A DNA stretch of 64,000 nucleotides from Pseudomonas sp. IPO3778 (GTDB lineage: Bacteria > Pseudomonadota > Gammaproteobacteria > Pseudomonadales > Pseudomonadaceae): the NCBI RefSeq assembly GCF_013386825.1, contig NZ_JACARC010000032.1, forward strand, positions 1-64,000, written 5' to 3'. The notes beneath the pieces were generated by a model. That model saw only the letters and a program-made list of their open reading frames with translations, had not been told where the DNA came from and made no database searches. The stretch's first letter is position 1; every line of letters starts with the position of its first letter. Positions 24,421 through 33,362 of this stretch are shown here, in pieces. The position numbers were made by a program, and so were the translations under genes.

Positions 24421-26319
24421 TCAGGCGCCGACGATCCCGCCATCATCCCGACGAACAGCAATCACCGAGGACCGTGGCTTGCCATTCGGCAGGTGTTCCG
24501 GCCAGGTCGAGCCACCGGTTTCCCCTGGATGCTGAATCCCCACAAACAGGGTTTTCTGGTCTGGCGAGAAGCTGATCCCGGTCACCTCACAGGCCACCGG
24601 CCCGACCATGAACCGGCGTATCTCGCCGGTCGCCGGGTCGGCACACAGCATCTGGTTATTGCCCATGCCGGCAAAGTCGCCACCGTTGCTGTAGTCGCCA
24701 TCCGTCAGGATCCACAACCGCCCGGCCTTGTCGAAGCCCAGTCCATCCGGGCTGTTGAACATGTTCTGCGGGGTAATGTTGGAGGAGCCGCCCTTGGGTG
24801 TCCCGGCATGCACGGTCGGGTTGCCGGCCACCACAAACAAATCCCAGGTGAAGTCGGGTGCGCCATGGTCGTTGGCATTGGCCTTCCACCGCAGGATCTG
24901 CCCGTAGACGTTTTTCTCCCGCGGGTTCGGGCCGCCCACCGGCTGGCCGTCTTCGCCGCGCTTGGCGTTGTTGGTCAGGGTGCAATACACCTGGCCGTCG
25001 GTGGGGCTGACCACGATCCATTCCGGGCGGTCCATGCGGGTGGCTTTCACCACACTGGCGGCGAGGCGTGCGTGGATCAGCACTTCGGCCTGGCTGGCGA
25101 AGCCGCTGTTGGCATCAATGCCGTTCTTGCCGTGAGTCAGCTCGACCCATTGGCCCTGGCCCTTGGGATGGTCGGCATTGCCGTCGCCCGCATCGAAGAT
25201 CGCCACGTATAAGGTGCCGTGGTCCAGCAGGTCCTTGTTGGCCTTGGGGTTCTTGTGATTGATCTTGTCGCGGCTGATGAACTTGTAGATGAACTCGCCG
25301 CGCTCGTCGTCGCCCATGTACACCACGGCGCGGCCGTCGCGGGTTTCAGCCAGGGCGGCGTTTTCGTGCTTGAAGCGGCCCAGGGCGGTGCGTTTGACCG
25401 GCGTGGATTGCGGGTCGAACGGATCGATTTCCACCACCCAGCCATGGCGGTTGAGTTCGCTGGGGTTCTTGGCCATGTCGAAACGCGCGTCGTGGGGGTG
25501 CCAGTTGATGTCTTTGCTGGCGGCCACCACGCCGTAGCGTTTCTGCCCGGCGTCGAAGGTTTGTTGCGGGTTGCTGCTGCCGAAGCAGTCGGTGAAGTTT
25601 TCTTCGCAGGTGAGATAGGTGCCCCACGGGGTCTTGCCGTTGGCGCAGTTCTGGAAGGTGCCGAGGACTTTTTTGCCGGTTTTGTCGGCACTGGTTTTCA
25701 GCCACGCATGGCCCGCCGCGGGGCCGCCGAAGCGGATCGGCGAGTTGCCGTGGATGCGCCGGTTGTAGCGCGAGTCCTGGACGAACTGCCAGGTGTCACC
25801 TTTGCGCCGCACTTCGATCACCGACACACCTTCGCTGGCCAACGCCTTGCGCACGTCTTCGGCCGATTGCGGCGCGCCGCCGTGGGCATAGAGGTAACGG
25901 TAGTTGGTGTATTCGTTGTTGATCGCCATCAGCGCGCGGTTGTCGTCACCGGGGAAGGCGAACAGGCTCATGCCGTCGTTGTTGTCGCCGAACTGCTGTT
26001 CCTGAGCCTTGGCCGTGCCGTTGCCGCTGGGGTCGAAGGCCGGCGCGTGCTTGTGCAGTGGCTGGCCCCAGCTGATCAGAACGGAAGCGCTGTAACCGGG
26101 CGGCAGGGTGATGGCGTCGCTGGTGGCCGAGGCGATGCTGGTGAAACCCAGCAGCGGGCTATTCGAAGCGGCCCCCACCGCCAGGGCGCTGCGGGTCAGC
26201 AGGTTGCCGCCAAGGAACATCGCGGCTCCGCACAGGGCGCCGGCGCCGATAAAACGACGGCGGGTGAGGCCGACCATCTGTTCCAGGTCGGTGGCTTGGT
26301 TTTCTTCTAATAGGCTCAT
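24421..26319 (-). CDS. PhoX-family alkaline phosphatase
   Basis: A 632-residue exported enzyme. It has a twin-arginine signal (LTRRRFIGAGALCGAAMFLG, about residues 20-45), then the PhoX beta-propeller domain (DUF839) with LTCEENFTDCFG, HGWVVEIDPFDP, MGDDERGEFIYKF and the C-terminal VGIQHPGETGGSTWP block. Known of the family: calcium- and iron-dependent phosphatases that take phosphate from phosphomonoesters in the periplasm. ATG 26319 is preferred because the Tat signal starts normally there. A weak PHO-box-like sequence lies just upstream. Confidence 0.88.
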   Translation of the reverse strand: MSLLEENQATDLEQMVGLTRRRFIGAGALCGAAMFLGGNLLTRSALAVGAASNSPLLGFTSIASATSDAITLPPGYSASVLISWGQPLHKHAPAFDPSGNGTAKAQEQQFGDNNDGMSLFAFPGDDNRALMAINNEYTNYRYLYAHGGAPQSAEDVRKALASEGVSVIEVRRKGDTWQFVQDSRYNRRIHGNSPIRFGGPAAGHAWLKTSADKTGKKVLGTFQNCANGKTPWGTYLTCEENFTDCFGSSNPQQTFDAGQKRYGVVAASKDINWHPHDARFDMAKNPSELNRHGWVVEIDPFDPQSTPVKRTALGRFKHENAALAETRDGRAVVYMGDDERGEFIYKFISRDKINHKNPKANKDLLDHGTLYVAIFDAGDGNADHPKGQGQWVELTHGKNGIDANSGFASQAEVLIHARLAASVVKATRMDRPEWIVVSPTDGQVYCTLTNNAKRGEDGQPVGGPNPREKNVYGQILRWKANANDHGAPDFTWDLFVVAGNPTVHAGTPKGGSSNITPQNMFNSPDGLGFDKAGRLWILTDGDYSNGGDFAGMGNNQMLCADPATGEIRRFMVGPVACEVTGISFSPDQKTLFVGIQHPGETGGSTWPEHLPNGKPRSSVIAVRRDDGGIVGA

Positions 26320-26390
26320 TTCAGGCTCCCTGCGGGTTTTTGCAGCCACCTTAGGGAGCGCTCGTGACGAAATTGTTGCAGTTTGAAGCG

Positions 26391-27155
26391 TTACACCGGA
26401 GTGCCCAGCAGCACATTGCTGGGGGAGAACTGCACCTTTACCGGTTGGCCTTCGGCGGCATTGATCTGCGCGAGCGCGTCGGGCCGGGCCAGGGCACACA
26501 AAACCTGACCATTGGGCAGGGTGATGCGGACCTCGCTGGGGCCGTCTTCGGCGTCGAGAATCGCCTCGACTTTTCCTTCCAGGCAATTGTGTCCAGGTGT
26601 TGCTAGCTGTGAAGCGGCCAGCACGTCAAGCCAGCCGGCCTTGATCAGGGCGACGACTTCAGTGCCGGCCTCCAGCTCCAGGTGCACCGTGCTGTCATGG
26701 GTGATCTGTGCATCCAGGCTCAGCCCGCCGGCCAGCTCCAGGCGAATCCGGTCGTTGCGGCCGTGGCTGTCGATGGCGACGACCCGGCCGTGTAACTGAT
26801 TGCGCGCGCTGGTGCGCAGCATCAGGCGGCCCAGCAGGTTGAAGTCGCTGGCGTCCTCGGCGGAATCCAGCACCTGGGCCTGCAACACTTGCAGGCGCTG
26901 GTAAAGGCGCAATACCCGTTGGCCTTCGGCCGTCAGCTTGGCGCCGCCACCGCCCTTGCCGCCGACGCTGCGTTCCACCAGGGGCTTTTGCGCCAGGTTG
27001 TTCAGTTCGTCGATGGCGTCCCACGCCGCCTTGTAGCTCAAGCCCGCACTCTTTGCGGCGCGGGTGATGGAGCCCTGTTCGGCAATGTGTTGCAGCAGCG
27101 CGATTCGCTGGGGGCGACGGACGATGTGTTGGCTCAGGAGGGTTGGCAGGGACAT
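26391..27155 (-). CDS. ModE-family molybdate-responsive regulator
   Basis: A 254-residue regulator. The winged-helix DNA-binding domain (about 1-105) has QGSITRAAKSAGLSYKAAWD and the ModE signature VGGKGGGGAKLT. Two TOBE domains (about 120-185 and 190-254) bind molybdate. The ATG at 27155 is preferred to the GTG two codons upstream. Known of the family: ModE represses modABC and activates molybdoenzyme genes when molybdate is plentiful. No mod genes are adjacent, so it is an orphan here. Confidence 0.9.
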   Translation of the reverse strand: MSLPTLLSQHIVRRPQRIALLQHIAEQGSITRAAKSAGLSYKAAWDAIDELNNLAQKPLVERSVGGKGGGGAKLTAEGQRVLRLYQRLQVLQAQVLDSAEDASDFNLLGRLMLRTSARNQLHGRVVAIDSHGRNDRIRLELAGGLSLDAQITHDSTVHLELEAGTEVVALIKAGWLDVLAASQLATPGHNCLEGKVEAILDAEDGPSEVRITLPNGQVLCALARPDALAQINAAEGQPVKVQFSPSNVLLGTPV

Positions 27156-27212
27156 GGGCACACGCTTCGATGGAATGGGCAGACGTTGCGGGCAGGGCGC
27201 CCGCGAGTCAAG

Positions 27213-27950
27213 TCATGTGCCTGGCTTGGGCGTGCGCGCCAGGCAATACACGTCCACCTGCCGGGCGCCGGCGTCCATCAAGAGCCGGGCGAGGCTGTTG
27301 GCGGTGGCACCGGTGGTGAGCACGTCGTCGACCAGCGCCAGGTGCCGGCCTTTGACTTGGGCGCTGTCCGCCAAGGCAAAGGCCTGGAGCAGGTTGCGCT
27401 GGCGGGTCTTGGCGTCGAGGTTCTGTTGCGCCACGGTTTCATGAGGCCGTAACAGCACGTGCTCATCGTAAGGAATGTTCAGGTCCTTGCTCAGCCAACG
27501 CGCGAGCATTGTCGCCTGGTTGTAGCCCCGTTCCCGCAGGCGTTTGCGGGCCAGTGGCACCGGCAGCAGGCAGTCGGGACGCGCCAGGTCGGCATCCTCA
27601 TACCGGTGTTGCAGGCATTGCCCCAGCAGGTGCGCAAGTAAATGGCCCAGGGGCCAGCGGGCCTGGTGCTTGAAACGGCTGATCAGGCTGTCGACGGGAA
27701 AGCTGTACGTCCAGGGTGCAACCACCTGTTTAAACGCTGGCGGTCGTTTCAGGCACTGGCCGCACACCAGACCCGCCATGGGCAACGGCAGCGCGCACAC
27801 CTCGCAGGCGTCCATCAGCCAAGGCAACTCGGTTTCGCAGGCGTTGCAGATGGGGTGGGCTGTTTCACTGCTTTCATCACAGATCAAACAGATTTGGTTG
27901 CTTTTTAACCAGTTGTAAACCTCGTGTTTGTTCTCAAGTTGACAGTGCAT
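27213..27950 (-). CDS. ComF-family phosphoribosyltransferase
   Basis: A 245-residue protein. N-terminal zinc-binding cysteines occur as [18 protein letters not shown] and [18 protein letters not shown] (about 20-70). The C-terminal type I phosphoribosyltransferase domain (about 100-235) ends with the PRPP-binding [18 protein letters not shown]. Known of the family: ComF/GntX proteins assist uptake or use of DNA in competence, but most pseudomonad copies are unstudied. It is divergent from bioB, as in other Pseudomonas genomes. Confidence 0.9.
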   Translation of the reverse strand: MHCQLENKHEVYNWLKSNQICLICDESSETAHPICNACETELPWLMDACEVCALPLPMAGLVCGQCLKRPPAFKQVVAPWTYSFPVDSLISRFKHQARWPLGHLLAHLLGQCLQHRYEDADLARPDCLLPVPLARKRLRERGYNQATMLARWLSKDLNIPYDEHVLLRPHETVAQQNLDAKTRQRNLLQAFALADSAQVKGRHLALVDDVLTTGATANSLARLLMDAGARQVDVYCLARTPKPGT

Positions 27951-27967
27951 GAATCTTCCTTAAATAT
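27939..27967 (+). promoter_or_regulatory. Sigma-70-type promoter for the biotin operon
   Basis: TTGACA (27939-27944) is a perfect -35, followed after 17 bp by AAATAT (27962-27967), or TTAAAT at 15 bp. It overlaps the 5' end of the divergent comF gene. No BirA-type operator was recognised. Confidence 0.55.
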
Positions 27968-28040
27968 GCCGAGCATCCGTGTCGTGCCTGTGGGTATTCC
28001 TCCCCACAGGGCTTGCCAAAGCATAATCAAGGAATCGCCC

Positions 28041-29096
28041 ATGAGCGCCAGCATCACTGCCAACCTGCGTCACGATTGGTCTTTGGCCGAAGTCAAAGCG
28101 CTGTTCGTCCAGCCCTTCAATGACCTGTTGTTCCAGGCGCAGACCGTGCACCGCGCGCATTTCGACGCCAACCGCGTCCAGGTTTCCACGCTGCTGTCGA
28201 TCAAGACCGGCGCCTGCCCGGAAGATTGCAAATATTGTCCGCAGTCGGGCCACTACAACACCGGCCTGGAAAAAGAAAAGCTGATGGAAGTGCAGAAGGT
28301 CCTCGAAGAGGCCGCTCGCGCCAAGGCCATCGGTTCGACCCGTTTCTGCATGGGCGCCGCCTGGAAACACCCGTCGGCCAAAGACATGCCCTACGTGCTG
28401 GAAATGGTCAAAGGCGTGAAGGCCATGGGCCTGGAAACCTGCATGACCCTCGGCCGCCTCGACCAGGACCAGACCGAAGCCCTGGCCCAGGCCGGCCTCG
28501 ACTACTACAACCACAACCTCGACACCTCGCCGGAGTTCTACGGCTCGATCATCACCACCCGCACCTACGGCGAGCGCCTGCAAACCCTGGCGTACGTACG
28601 GGATTCGGGGATGAAGATCTGCTCCGGCGGCATCCTCGGCATGGGCGAGTCCCTTGATGACCGCGCCAACCTGCTGATCCAGCTGGCCAACCTGCCGGAG
28701 CATCCGGAATCGGTGCCGATCAACATGCTGGTGAAAGTGGCCGGCACGCCGTTGGAAAACGCCGACGACATCGACCCGTTCGACTTCATCCGCATGCTGG
28801 CGGTGGCGCGCATCCTGATGCCGCAGTCCCATGTGCGGCTGTCGGCCGGGCGTGAGGCGATGAACGAGCAGATGCAGGCCCTGGCGTTTTTTGCCGGCGC
28901 CAACTCGATTTTCTACGGCGACAAACTGCTGACCACCGCCAACCCGCAGGCGGATAAAGACATGCAGCTGTTCTCACGCCTGGGGATCTTGCCGGAAGCC
29001 CGGGAAGAGCACGCCGATGAAGTGCATCAGGCGGCGATCGAGCAGGCGCTGGTGGAGCAGAAGAGCAGCGAGCAGTTCTATAACGCGGCTGTTTAA
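28041..29096 (+). CDS. bioB: Biotin synthase
   Basis: A 351-residue radical SAM enzyme that inserts sulfur into dethiobiotin. The CxxxCxxC cluster motif is [15 protein letters not shown] (about residue 55), SAM-binding and second-cluster residues are in [25 protein letters not shown] and [11 protein letters not shown], and the conserved Arg is in [12 protein letters not shown] 28041 has AAGGA upstream; the longer frame to 27924 lacks support. First gene of bioBFHCD. Confidence 0.96.
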   Translation: MSASITANLRHDWSLAEVKALFVQPFNDLLFQAQTVHRAHFDANRVQVSTLLSIKTGACPEDCKYCPQSGHYNTGLEKEKLMEVQKVLEEAARAKAIGSTRFCMGAAWKHPSAKDMPYVLEMVKGVKAMGLETCMTLGRLDQDQTEALAQAGLDYYNHNLDTSPEFYGSIITTRTYGERLQTLAYVRDSGMKICSGGILGMGESLDDRANLLIQLANLPEHPESVPINMLVKVAGTPLENADDIDPFDFIRMLAVARILMPQSHVRLSAGREAMNEQMQALAFFAGANSIFYGDKLLTTANPQADKDMQLFSRLGILPEAREEHADEVHQAAIEQALVEQKSSEQFYNAAV

Positions 29097-29125
29097 GCCA
29101 TTTCTCCTGCCGACGTGCGATCCAG

Positions 29126-29214
29126 TGTGGGAGCTGGCTTGCCTGCGATAGCGGTCTATCAGACGCATTGATGCTGAATGTGCCGCCGTCATCGCAGGCA
29201 AGCCAGCTCCCACA
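29126..29214. repeat. REP pair between bioB and bioF
   Basis: TGTGGGAGCTGGCTTGCCTG and its inverse enclose a 45-bp interior. The hairpin may lower or stabilise bioB-proximal mRNA relative to bioFHCD. Confidence 0.87.
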
Positions 29215-29250
29215 GGGTTGCCCGCGTTCGGTCTGCTTAATCGAGGTCTC

Positions 29251-30429
29251 ATGTCTTTCGATCTCGCCGCGCGTCTTGCGGCCCGTCGTGCCGAACACCT
29301 GTACCGCCAACGCCCACTGCTGCAGAGCCCGCAAGGCCCTGAAGTGGTGGTCGATGGCCAGCCGTTGCTGGCGTTCTGCAACAACGATTACCTGGGCCTG
29401 GCCAATCACCCGCAAGTGATTGAGGCCTGGCGTGCAGGCGCGGCGCGTTGGGGTGTGGGCGGTGGCGCTTCGCACCTGGTGATCGGCCACAGCACGCCAC
29501 ACCATGAGTTGGAAGAAGCCCTGGCCGACCTTACCGGCCGCCCACGGGCGTTGCTGTTCACCACCGGTTACATGGCCAACCTCGGGGCGGTCACGGCGCT
29601 GGTGGGGCAGGGCGATACGGTGCTGGAAGACCGTCTCAACCATGCGTCGTTGCTGGACGCCGGTTTGCTCTCCGGTGCGCGCTTTAATCGTTACCTGCAC
29701 AACGACGCTGAAAGCCTGGCCAAGCGCCTGGAGAAAGCCACCGGCAACACGCTGGTGGTGACCGACGGCGTGTTCAGCATGGACGGCGACGTGGCCGACC
29801 TGCCGGCACTGGCCCGTGAAGCCCGGGCCAAGGGCGCATGGCTGATGGTGGATGACGCCCATGGCTTCGGGCCTTTGGGCGCCAACGGTGGCGGGATCGT
29901 CGAGCATTTTGGCCTGAGCCAGGAGGACGTGCCGGTATTGGTGGGCACCCTGGGCAAGGCCTTTGGTACTGCCGGGGCGTTTGTGGCAGGCAGTGAGGAA
30001 CTGATCGAAAGCCTGATCCAGTTTGCCCGCCCGTATATCTACACCACCAGCCAACCGCCGGCGTTGGCCTGCGCCACGCTGAAAAGCCTGGAACTGCTGC
30101 GCTCCGAGCATTGGCGGCGGGAGCATCTCAACGGGCTGATCCGCCAGTTCCGCCGGGGCGCCGAGCAGATCGGCCTGGAACTGATGGACAGTTTCACGCC
30201 GATCCAGCCGATCATGATTGGCGACAGCGCCCGTGCCGTGCGTTTGTCGCAGATGTTGCGTGAGCGTGGGCTGATGGTGACCGCGATCCGTCCACCCACT
30301 GTGCCCGCTGGCAGCGCGCGACTGCGGGTGACCCTGACAGCGGCCCACAGTGAGGCGCAGGTGCAGCTATTGTTAAGCGCATTGGAAGAGTGTTTCCGCT
30401 TGTTAGGCCAGGAGCCCGACCATGCGTGA
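29251..30429 (+). CDS. bioF: 8-amino-7-oxononanoate synthase
   Basis: A 392-residue PLP enzyme joining pimeloyl-ACP and alanine. The glycine-rich segment [20 protein letters not shown], the [10 protein letters not shown] block, PLP-contact DDAHGFG and the PLP Lys in [13 protein letters not shown] (about residue 235) match alpha-oxoamine synthases. GAGG lies in front of ATG 29251. The stop overlaps bioH by 8 bp. Confidence 0.95.
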   Translation: MSFDLAARLAARRAEHLYRQRPLLQSPQGPEVVVDGQPLLAFCNNDYLGLANHPQVIEAWRAGAARWGVGGGASHLVIGHSTPHHELEEALADLTGRPRALLFTTGYMANLGAVTALVGQGDTVLEDRLNHASLLDAGLLSGARFNRYLHNDAESLAKRLEKATGNTLVVTDGVFSMDGDVADLPALAREARAKGAWLMVDDAHGFGPLGANGGGIVEHFGLSQEDVPVLVGTLGKAFGTAGAFVAGSEELIESLIQFARPYIYTTSQPPALACATLKSLELLRSEHWRREHLNGLIRQFRRGAEQIGLELMDSFTPIQPIMIGDSARAVRLSQMLRERGLMVTAIRPPTVPAGSARLRVTLTAAHSEAQVQLLLSALEECFRLLGQEPDHA

Positions 30430-31153
30430 TCGACTGATATTGCTGCCTGGTTGGGGCCTCGGCGTTTCGCCGCTGGAGCCGTTGGCGGCGGCGTTGCAGG
30501 GGCTGGATGAGCATTTGCGGGTGCACATCGAACCCTTGCCGGCCTTGGCTTCCAGCGACCTCGACGAATGGCTCGACGAGCTGGACGCCAGCCTGCCGGA
30601 CAACGCCTGGCTGGGCGGCTGGTCCCTCGGCGGAATGCTGGCTTCAGAGCTGGCCGCGCGCCGGGGTGATCGTTGCTGCGGCCTGGTGACATTGGCCAGC
30701 AACCCGTGTTTTGTCGCCCATGACGACTGGCCGAGCGCAATGCCTGCCGAAACCTTCGATGCGTTTCTCGCCGGGTGCAATGCCGATTCCCAGGTCACGC
30801 TTAAGCGCTTCGGCCTGTTGTGCGCCAAGGGCGCCGAAGATCCTCGCGGGCTGGCGCGCTTGTTGGTCAGCGGGGCGCCGAATTCGCCTTCTTCCGTGCT
30901 GATGACCGGCCTTGAATTACTGGCTCAACTGGACACCCGTGAGGCGTTGCTGGCCTTTCGCGGCCCGCAGTTGCACCTGTTTGCCGGCATGGATGGCCTG
31001 GTGCCCGCTGAGGCTTGCGGCGATCTGCTGGCGTTGTTGCCCGATGTTGAAATCGGCCTGATTGAACAGGCCGGTCACGCTTTTCTACTGGAGGACCCCC
31101 ACGGTGTGGCGGGGGCCATCCAGGCTTTTTTGCATGAGTGCGGTGATGACTGA
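30422..31153 (+). CDS. bioH: Pimeloyl-ACP methyl ester esterase
   Basis: A 243-residue alpha/beta hydrolase. The nucleophile elbow is GGWSLGGML (Ser about residue 70), the oxyanion region GWGLG is near the front, and the catalytic Asp and His fit AGMDGLVP and [12 protein letters not shown]. It demethylates pimeloyl-ACP methyl ester, ending the BioC/BioH route. Coupled by short overlaps to bioF and bioC. Confidence 0.93.
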   Translation: MRDRLILLPGWGLGVSPLEPLAAALQGLDEHLRVHIEPLPALASSDLDEWLDELDASLPDNAWLGGWSLGGMLASELAARRGDRCCGLVTLASNPCFVAHDDWPSAMPAETFDAFLAGCNADSQVTLKRFGLLCAKGAEDPRGLARLLVSGAPNSPSSVLMTGLELLAQLDTREALLAFRGPQLHLFAGMDGLVPAEACGDLLALLPDVEIGLIEQAGHAFLLEDPHGVAGAIQAFLHECGDD

Positions 31154-31955
31154 TTTATCCCATGTGCTGCCCGGCGGCTTGCCAGACAAGCGTCAGGTAG
31201 CGGCGTCCTTTTCTCGCGCAGCGGCCAGTTACGACAGCGTTGCCGAATTGCAACGCGCGGTGGGCAGCGAGCTGCTGCGGCGTATGCCGGAAGATATTTC
31301 GCCGCAACGCTGGCTGGACCTGGGCTGCGGTACGGGTTATTTCAGTCGTGTGCTGGGCCAGTCATTTCCGGACAGCCAAGGCGTGGCCCTGGACATTGCC
31401 GAAGGCATGCTCAACCACGCCAGGCCCTTGGGCGGCGCGCAGCACTTTATCGCTGGCGATGCCGAGCGCTTGCCCTTGCAGGACGCCAGCTGCGGGCTGA
31501 TCTACTCCAGTTTGGCGGTGCAGTGGTGCTCGGATTTTGCAGCAGTGCTCAGCGAAGCGCGTCGTGTGTTGCAGCCCGGCGGTGTGCTGGCGTTTGCCAG
31601 CTTGTGCGTGGGTACGCTGGATGAGTTGCGCGAAAGCTGGCGTGCGGCGGATGGCATGGTGCACGTCAACCGTTTCCGGCCATTCAGCGCTTATGAGCAG
31701 CTGTGCGCGGCCAGTGGTTTGCGCGTGCATAGCCTGGAGCAGCGTCCCCACGTGCTGCATTACCCCGACGTGCGCAGCCTGACCCACGAATTGAAAGCCT
31801 TGGGTGCGCACAATCTGAACCCGGGGCGCCCCGGAGGCTTGACGGGCCGGGCGCGGATTGTTGCACTGGTGCAAGCCTACGAGCAGTTCCGCCAGGCCCA
31901 GGGCCTGCCGGCGACTTATCAAGTGGTGTACGCCGTCCTGGAGAAACCTCTATGA
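31146..31955 (+). CDS. bioC: Malonyl-ACP O-methyltransferase
   Basis: A 269-residue SAM methyltransferase. Motif I is [16 protein letters not shown] (about residue 55), followed by [10 protein letters not shown] and the [10 protein letters not shown] segment typical of BioC. It methylates malonyl-ACP so that fatty-acid synthesis can build the pimeloyl chain. ATG 31146 lies 8 bp inside bioH; the longer frame is not needed. Coupled to bioD by a 4-bp overlap. Confidence 0.94.
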   Translation: MTDLSHVLPGGLPDKRQVAASFSRAAASYDSVAELQRAVGSELLRRMPEDISPQRWLDLGCGTGYFSRVLGQSFPDSQGVALDIAEGMLNHARPLGGAQHFIAGDAERLPLQDASCGLIYSSLAVQWCSDFAAVLSEARRVLQPGGVLAFASLCVGTLDELRESWRAADGMVHVNRFRPFSAYEQLCAASGLRVHSLEQRPHVLHYPDVRSLTHELKALGAHNLNPGRPGGLTGRARIVALVQAYEQFRQAQGLPATYQVVYAVLEKPL

Positions 31956-32632
31956 GTGCCGCTTACTTCATCACGGGGACCGACACTGACGTCGGCAAGA
32001 CCACCATCGCCGCCGGCCTGCTGCATGCCGCGCGGCAAGCCGGCAAAAGCACTGCCGCAGGCAAACCTGTGGCGTCGGGGTGCCAGGTGACGCCCAAGGG
32101 CCTGCGCAATTCGGATGCCCTGGCGTTGCTCGCCGAGTGTTCGTTGCCGTTGAGCTATGCCGAGGTCAACCCGGTGGCGTTCGAGCCGGCCATCGCCCCC
32201 CACCTGGCTGCCCGCGAAGCCGGCGTGGCGCTGACGGTGCAGTCGTTGCTCAAACCCATGCAGCATATTCTGGCCAAGCAGGCGGACTTCACCTTGATCG
32301 AAGGCGCGGGCGGTTGGCGGGTGCCATTGGCCGATCAGGACAACTTGTCGGACCTGGCCCGGGCGCTGAAGCTGCCGGTGATCCTGGTGGTGGGCGTGCG
32401 GCTGGGGTGTATCAGCCATGCGTTACTGACCGCAGAAGCCATCGCCCACGATGGTTTACCGCTGGCGGGTTGGGTGGCGAATATCATCGATCCCAAGACC
32501 TCTCGTCTGGAAGAAAACCTCGCGACCCTGGCTGAGCGACTGCCTGCGCCTTTCCTCGGGAGGGTGCCAAAACTCAAGCAACCCAGCGCCGAAGCGGTCG
32601 CCGAGTACCTGCAGTTGGACCTGCTTGACTAG
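31952..32632 (+). CDS. bioD: Dethiobiotin synthetase
   Basis: A 226-residue P-loop enzyme that closes the ureido ring. The Walker A motif is [19 protein letters not shown] (about residue 10), AGKPVASGC follows, and [10 protein letters not shown] is the conserved catalytic loop. Last gene of the bio operon, followed by a 107-bp gap with an AAGGCATTATGCC-type dyad. Confidence 0.95.
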   Translation: MSAAYFITGTDTDVGKTTIAAGLLHAARQAGKSTAAGKPVASGCQVTPKGLRNSDALALLAECSLPLSYAEVNPVAFEPAIAPHLAAREAGVALTVQSLLKPMQHILAKQADFTLIEGAGGWRVPLADQDNLSDLARALKLPVILVVGVRLGCISHALLTAEAIAHDGLPLAGWVANIIDPKTSRLEENLATLAERLPAPFLGRVPKLKQPSAEAVAEYLQLDLLD

Positions 32633-32739
32633 TTTTGCCTATGGCTAAGGCATTATGCCATTAGTGTTTTTAACGGGCGTTTTGCCAGTAGGTCTGCTTC
32701 AATGACGGTTCACGATTCTCTTATAGGCAGGTTCACGCC

Positions 32740-33021
32740 ATGGAAATCTCTGGTAGCAGTGCGTTTTACTCGGGGCTGAGCGCGATTCAGACCGGGCAGA
32801 ACCGTGTCGACCAGGCCGCCGGCAAGATCGCCAGCGCCGCCACTACCCAGCCTTCGGACGCGCAAAATGATCGTTTGCGTTCGGTAGATGCCAATCAGGC
32901 AACCAATTCGGCGAGCAATATGGTCGAAATGGCCCAGGGCAAGTTCCAGGTTGAGCTGGGCGCCAAAGTCGCCAAGGCTTCCGACGAAATGCTCGGCACG
33001 TTGATCGACACTTACGCATAA
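32740..33021 (+). CDS. Small hook/rod-like protein of unknown function
   Basis: A 93-residue protein, largely helical, starting MEISGSSAFYSGLSAIQTGQ and ending with EMLGTLIDTYA. The N-terminal SGLSAIQTGQNRVDQAA and C-terminal residues resemble the terminal coiled coils of flagellar rod/hook proteins, but the protein is too short to be one. It follows bioD, the same place as the conserved small gene PA0505 in P. aeruginosa. AGGCAGG lies ahead of the ATG. Function is unknown. Confidence 0.8.
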   Translation: MEISGSSAFYSGLSAIQTGQNRVDQAAGKIASAATTQPSDAQNDRLRSVDANQATNSASNMVEMAQGKFQVELGAKVAKASDEMLGTLIDTYA

Positions 33022-33054
33022 CCCCCCACTCTTATCGTGCGAGCTGGCTTTCTC

Positions 33055-33140
33055 TGTGGGAGCTGGCTTGCCTGCGATAGCGTCACCTCGATCCTCCTGA
33101 TACACCGCGGCGCCTGCATCGCAGGCAAGCCAGCTCCCAC
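33055..33140. repeat. REP pair of the GCAGGCAAGCCAGCTCCCAC type
   Basis: TGTGGGAGCTGGCTTGCCTG begins at 33055 and the inverse ends at 33140. It lies in the 341-bp gap before fadE; the rest of that gap holds the fadE promoter and operator. Confidence 0.87.
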
Positions 33141-33258
33141 GTTGATCCTCACCGCTCGATAATCTTTCTTCACTTTGAATTTTCATGCGGCATTTTGCTG
33201 CAGGCCTTGTCGTGCCTGGTGTTGACCTGCGTCATGACAAACGGCATTGGCGCGACGC

Positions 33259-33287
33259 TTGACAAGGATTGGTCGTAAACGTATGTT
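33259..33287 (+). promoter_or_regulatory. Sigma-70 promoter of the first fadE gene
   Basis: TTGACA (33259-33264), 17-bp spacer and TATGTT (33282-33287), four of six matches at -10. The start of transcription would fall in or beside the PsrA-like site that follows. Confidence 0.65.
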
Positions 33288-33288
33288 T

Positions 33289-33302
33289 CAAACAACTGTT
33301 TG
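33289..33302. promoter_or_regulatory. PsrA-type operator at the fadE promoter
   Basis: CAAAC-AACT-GTTTG is a perfect match to the published (G/C)AAAC-N2-4-GTTT(G/C) PsrA motif. It begins 2 bp after the -10 element, so bound repressor would cover the transcription start. PsrA is a TetR-type repressor released by long-chain fatty acids. Confidence 0.65.
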
Positions 33303-33362
33303 ACCGCCATAACACATCCACGCGGTTGTTCATCCCAGATACATCAGCAGAGGTTTATCGCT

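Noticed and set aside
26364..26381. PHO box upstream of phoX
   Set aside because: CTGCAAC-AATT-TCGTCAC on the minus strand matches only about 9 of 14 half-site positions, so it is not called.
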